From: Fidelibacterota bacterium UBA6531
GTDB taxonomy: Bacteria > Fidelibacterota > Marinisomatia > Marinisomatales > TCS55
DNA: 15,838 nt
Direction of reading: 5' to 3'
Assembly: GCA_002436185.1 (NCBI GenBank)
Contig: DJKX01000067.1
Location: forward strand, 1-15,838
This document shows positions 14,838 through 15,838 of the stretch, one piece after another (within the stretch, counting starts at the first letter, position 1; each line of letters begins with the position of its first letter). The translations under genes were made by a program, and so were the position numbers. The notes beneath the pieces are model-generated. The model made no database searches, was not told the DNA's origin, and saw only the letters and a list, made by a program, of their open reading frames with translations.

Positions 14838-15838
14838 ACGAAAACAAACACCGTCATTTTATTCAACGCATTATCGATGAAGATAATGTAACAGGTAAAT
14901 TTGAAAACCGTGTCCAAACACGTTTTCCACCGGAACCAAACGGGCATTTGCATATTGGTCATGCGAAAGCCATTTGTTTAGACTTTGGCATCGCTAAAGA
15001 ATACGGTGGGAAATGCAATCTGCGCTTTGATGATACAAATCCAATCGCTGAAGAAGAAGAATATGTAGATGCGATTCAGGAAGATGTGCGCTGGCTGGGG
15101 TTTGAATGGGATAAACTTTGTTTTGCTTCAGACTATTTTCAGCAGATGCACGATTATGCAGTTCAATTAATTAATCAGAGCGATGCCTATGTGTGTGACT
15201 TATCTGCTGATGAAATTCGGCAAACAAGGGGGACACTAAAAGAACCTGGTAAAGATAGCCCTTTTCGTAATCGGTCAATTGAAGAAAACGTGGATTTGTT
15301 TAAACGTATGAAAGATGGAGAATTTCCGAACGGCAGCCGTACGTTACGTGCGAAAATCGATATGGCCCACCCAAACTTGAATATGCGCGATCCTGTTGTT
15401 TATCGCATTCTCCATGCTGCCCATCATAATACTGGAGATACCTGGTGCGTGTATCCAATGTACGATTGGGCACACGGGTTGGAGGATTCAATCGAAGGTA
15501 TCACCCATTCATTATGCTCCATAGAGTTTGAAGACCACCGCCCAATTTATGATTGGTTTTTGGATCGATTAGATGTTTACCACCCACAGCAAATCGAATT
15601 TGCCAGATTGAATTTGAGTTATACGGTCATGTCCAAGCGCAAGTTGAAGAATTTGGTTGATGGTGGTTATGTTAATGGGTGGGATGATCCGCGAATGCCC
15701 ACATTGTCCGGTATGCGCAGAAGAGGCTATTTACCGAGATCAATTCGTAAATTTATGCATGAAGTAGGAATTGCAAAGCGGGAAAACGTTATGGAAATTG
15801 CAAAACTGGAATCCATTTTAAGGGTTGATTTGAATAAA
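14834..15838 (+). CDS. glnS: Glutaminyl-tRNA synthetase (GlnRS), N-terminal 335 residues (partial)
   Basis: The frame is open from ATG 14834 to the right edge (335 codons, about 60% of a usual GlnRS of roughly 550 residues). It charges tRNA-Gln directly. FPPEPNGHLHIGHAKAI (31-47) carries the HIGH motif (40-43) in the Pro-Glu-Pro-Asn-Gly form specific to GlnRS. RFDDTNP (64-70), YDWAHGLEDSIEGITHSLCS (210-229) and the KMSKS equivalent VMSKRK (265-270) follow in the correct order, then GWDDPRMPTLSGMRRRGY (282-299). The ATG overlaps the gltX stop (14834-14837), so the two proteins are probably translated in a coupled way. The C-terminal anticodon-binding barrels lie beyond the window. GlnRS is absent from many bacteria, which use GluRS plus GatCAB instead, so its presence narrows the host group (Bacteroidetes-related, some proteobacteria and a few others). 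Confidence 0.97.
   Translation, partial: MNENKHRHFIQRIIDEDNVTGKFENRVQTRFPPEPNGHLHIGHAKAICLDFGIAKEYGGKCNLRFDDTNPIAEEEEYVDAIQEDVRWLGFEWDKLCFASDYFQQMHDYAVQLINQSDAYVCDLSADEIRQTRGTLKEPGKDSPFRNRSIEENVDLFKRMKDGEFPNGSRTLRAKIDMAHPNLNMRDPVVYRILHAAHHNTGDTWCVYPMYDWAHGLEDSIEGITHSLCSIEFEDHRPIYDWFLDRLDVYHPQQIEFARLNLSYTVMSKRKLKNLVDGGYVNGWDDPRMPTLSGMRRRGYLPRSIRKFMHEVGIAKRENVMEIAKLESILRVDLNK

Noticed and set aside
1..15838. CRISPR array, insertion sequence, phage or integron
   Set aside because: No regular short repeats with spacers, no transposase or integrase motifs and no flanking terminal repeats were found.

Overview
The window is AT-rich bacterial DNA. The mix of genes suggests the Bacteroidetes/Marinimicrobia-like (FCB) part of the tree: a very large secreted protein made of Ig-like modules, a small basic protein resembling the Bacteroidetes family DUF4295, a GlnRS gene next to GluRS, and weak or absent ribosome binding sites at several starts. 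The phylum is an inference. No marker gene here settles it.

Layout. Bases 1-228 are the 3' end of a penicillin-acylase-family (N-terminal nucleophile hydrolase) gene. A 376-base gap follows, with a strong two-part RNA fold (266-324) and a possible leader peptide (540-596). Next is a tight, apparently co-transcribed block on the + strand (605-3738): three consecutive, divergent paralogues of the integral membrane family TIGR02206/YwaF, then a CNNM/CorC-type membrane protein with a CBS pair. All three paralogues keep the same intramembrane His-x-Cys and a downstream His, so each may be a catalytically competent membrane enzyme.

After a 237-base AT-rich gap comes an 8.4 kb gene (3976-12420) for a 2,814-residue secreted protein. 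It has a signal peptide, an N-terminal region with a few YD-type motifs, 23 clear tandem Ig-like modules of about 92-106 residues preceded by one hidden degenerate module, and a separate small C-terminal domain. It is followed by a small basic protein with a long acidic low-complexity tail (12500-13093).

The last part is translation machinery: two tRNA-Ser genes (anticodons GGA and TGA), then gltX (GluRS) overlapping glnS (GlnRS) by four bases. glnS runs off the right edge. The gltX-glnS pair implies direct glutaminylation of tRNA-Gln. All genes are on the + strand. I see no transposase, integrase, CRISPR array or other sign of a mobile element. The best candidates for something undescribed are the tandem trio of putative membrane acyltransferase-like proteins, the multi-module giant protein, and the structured leader RNA upstream of the trio.
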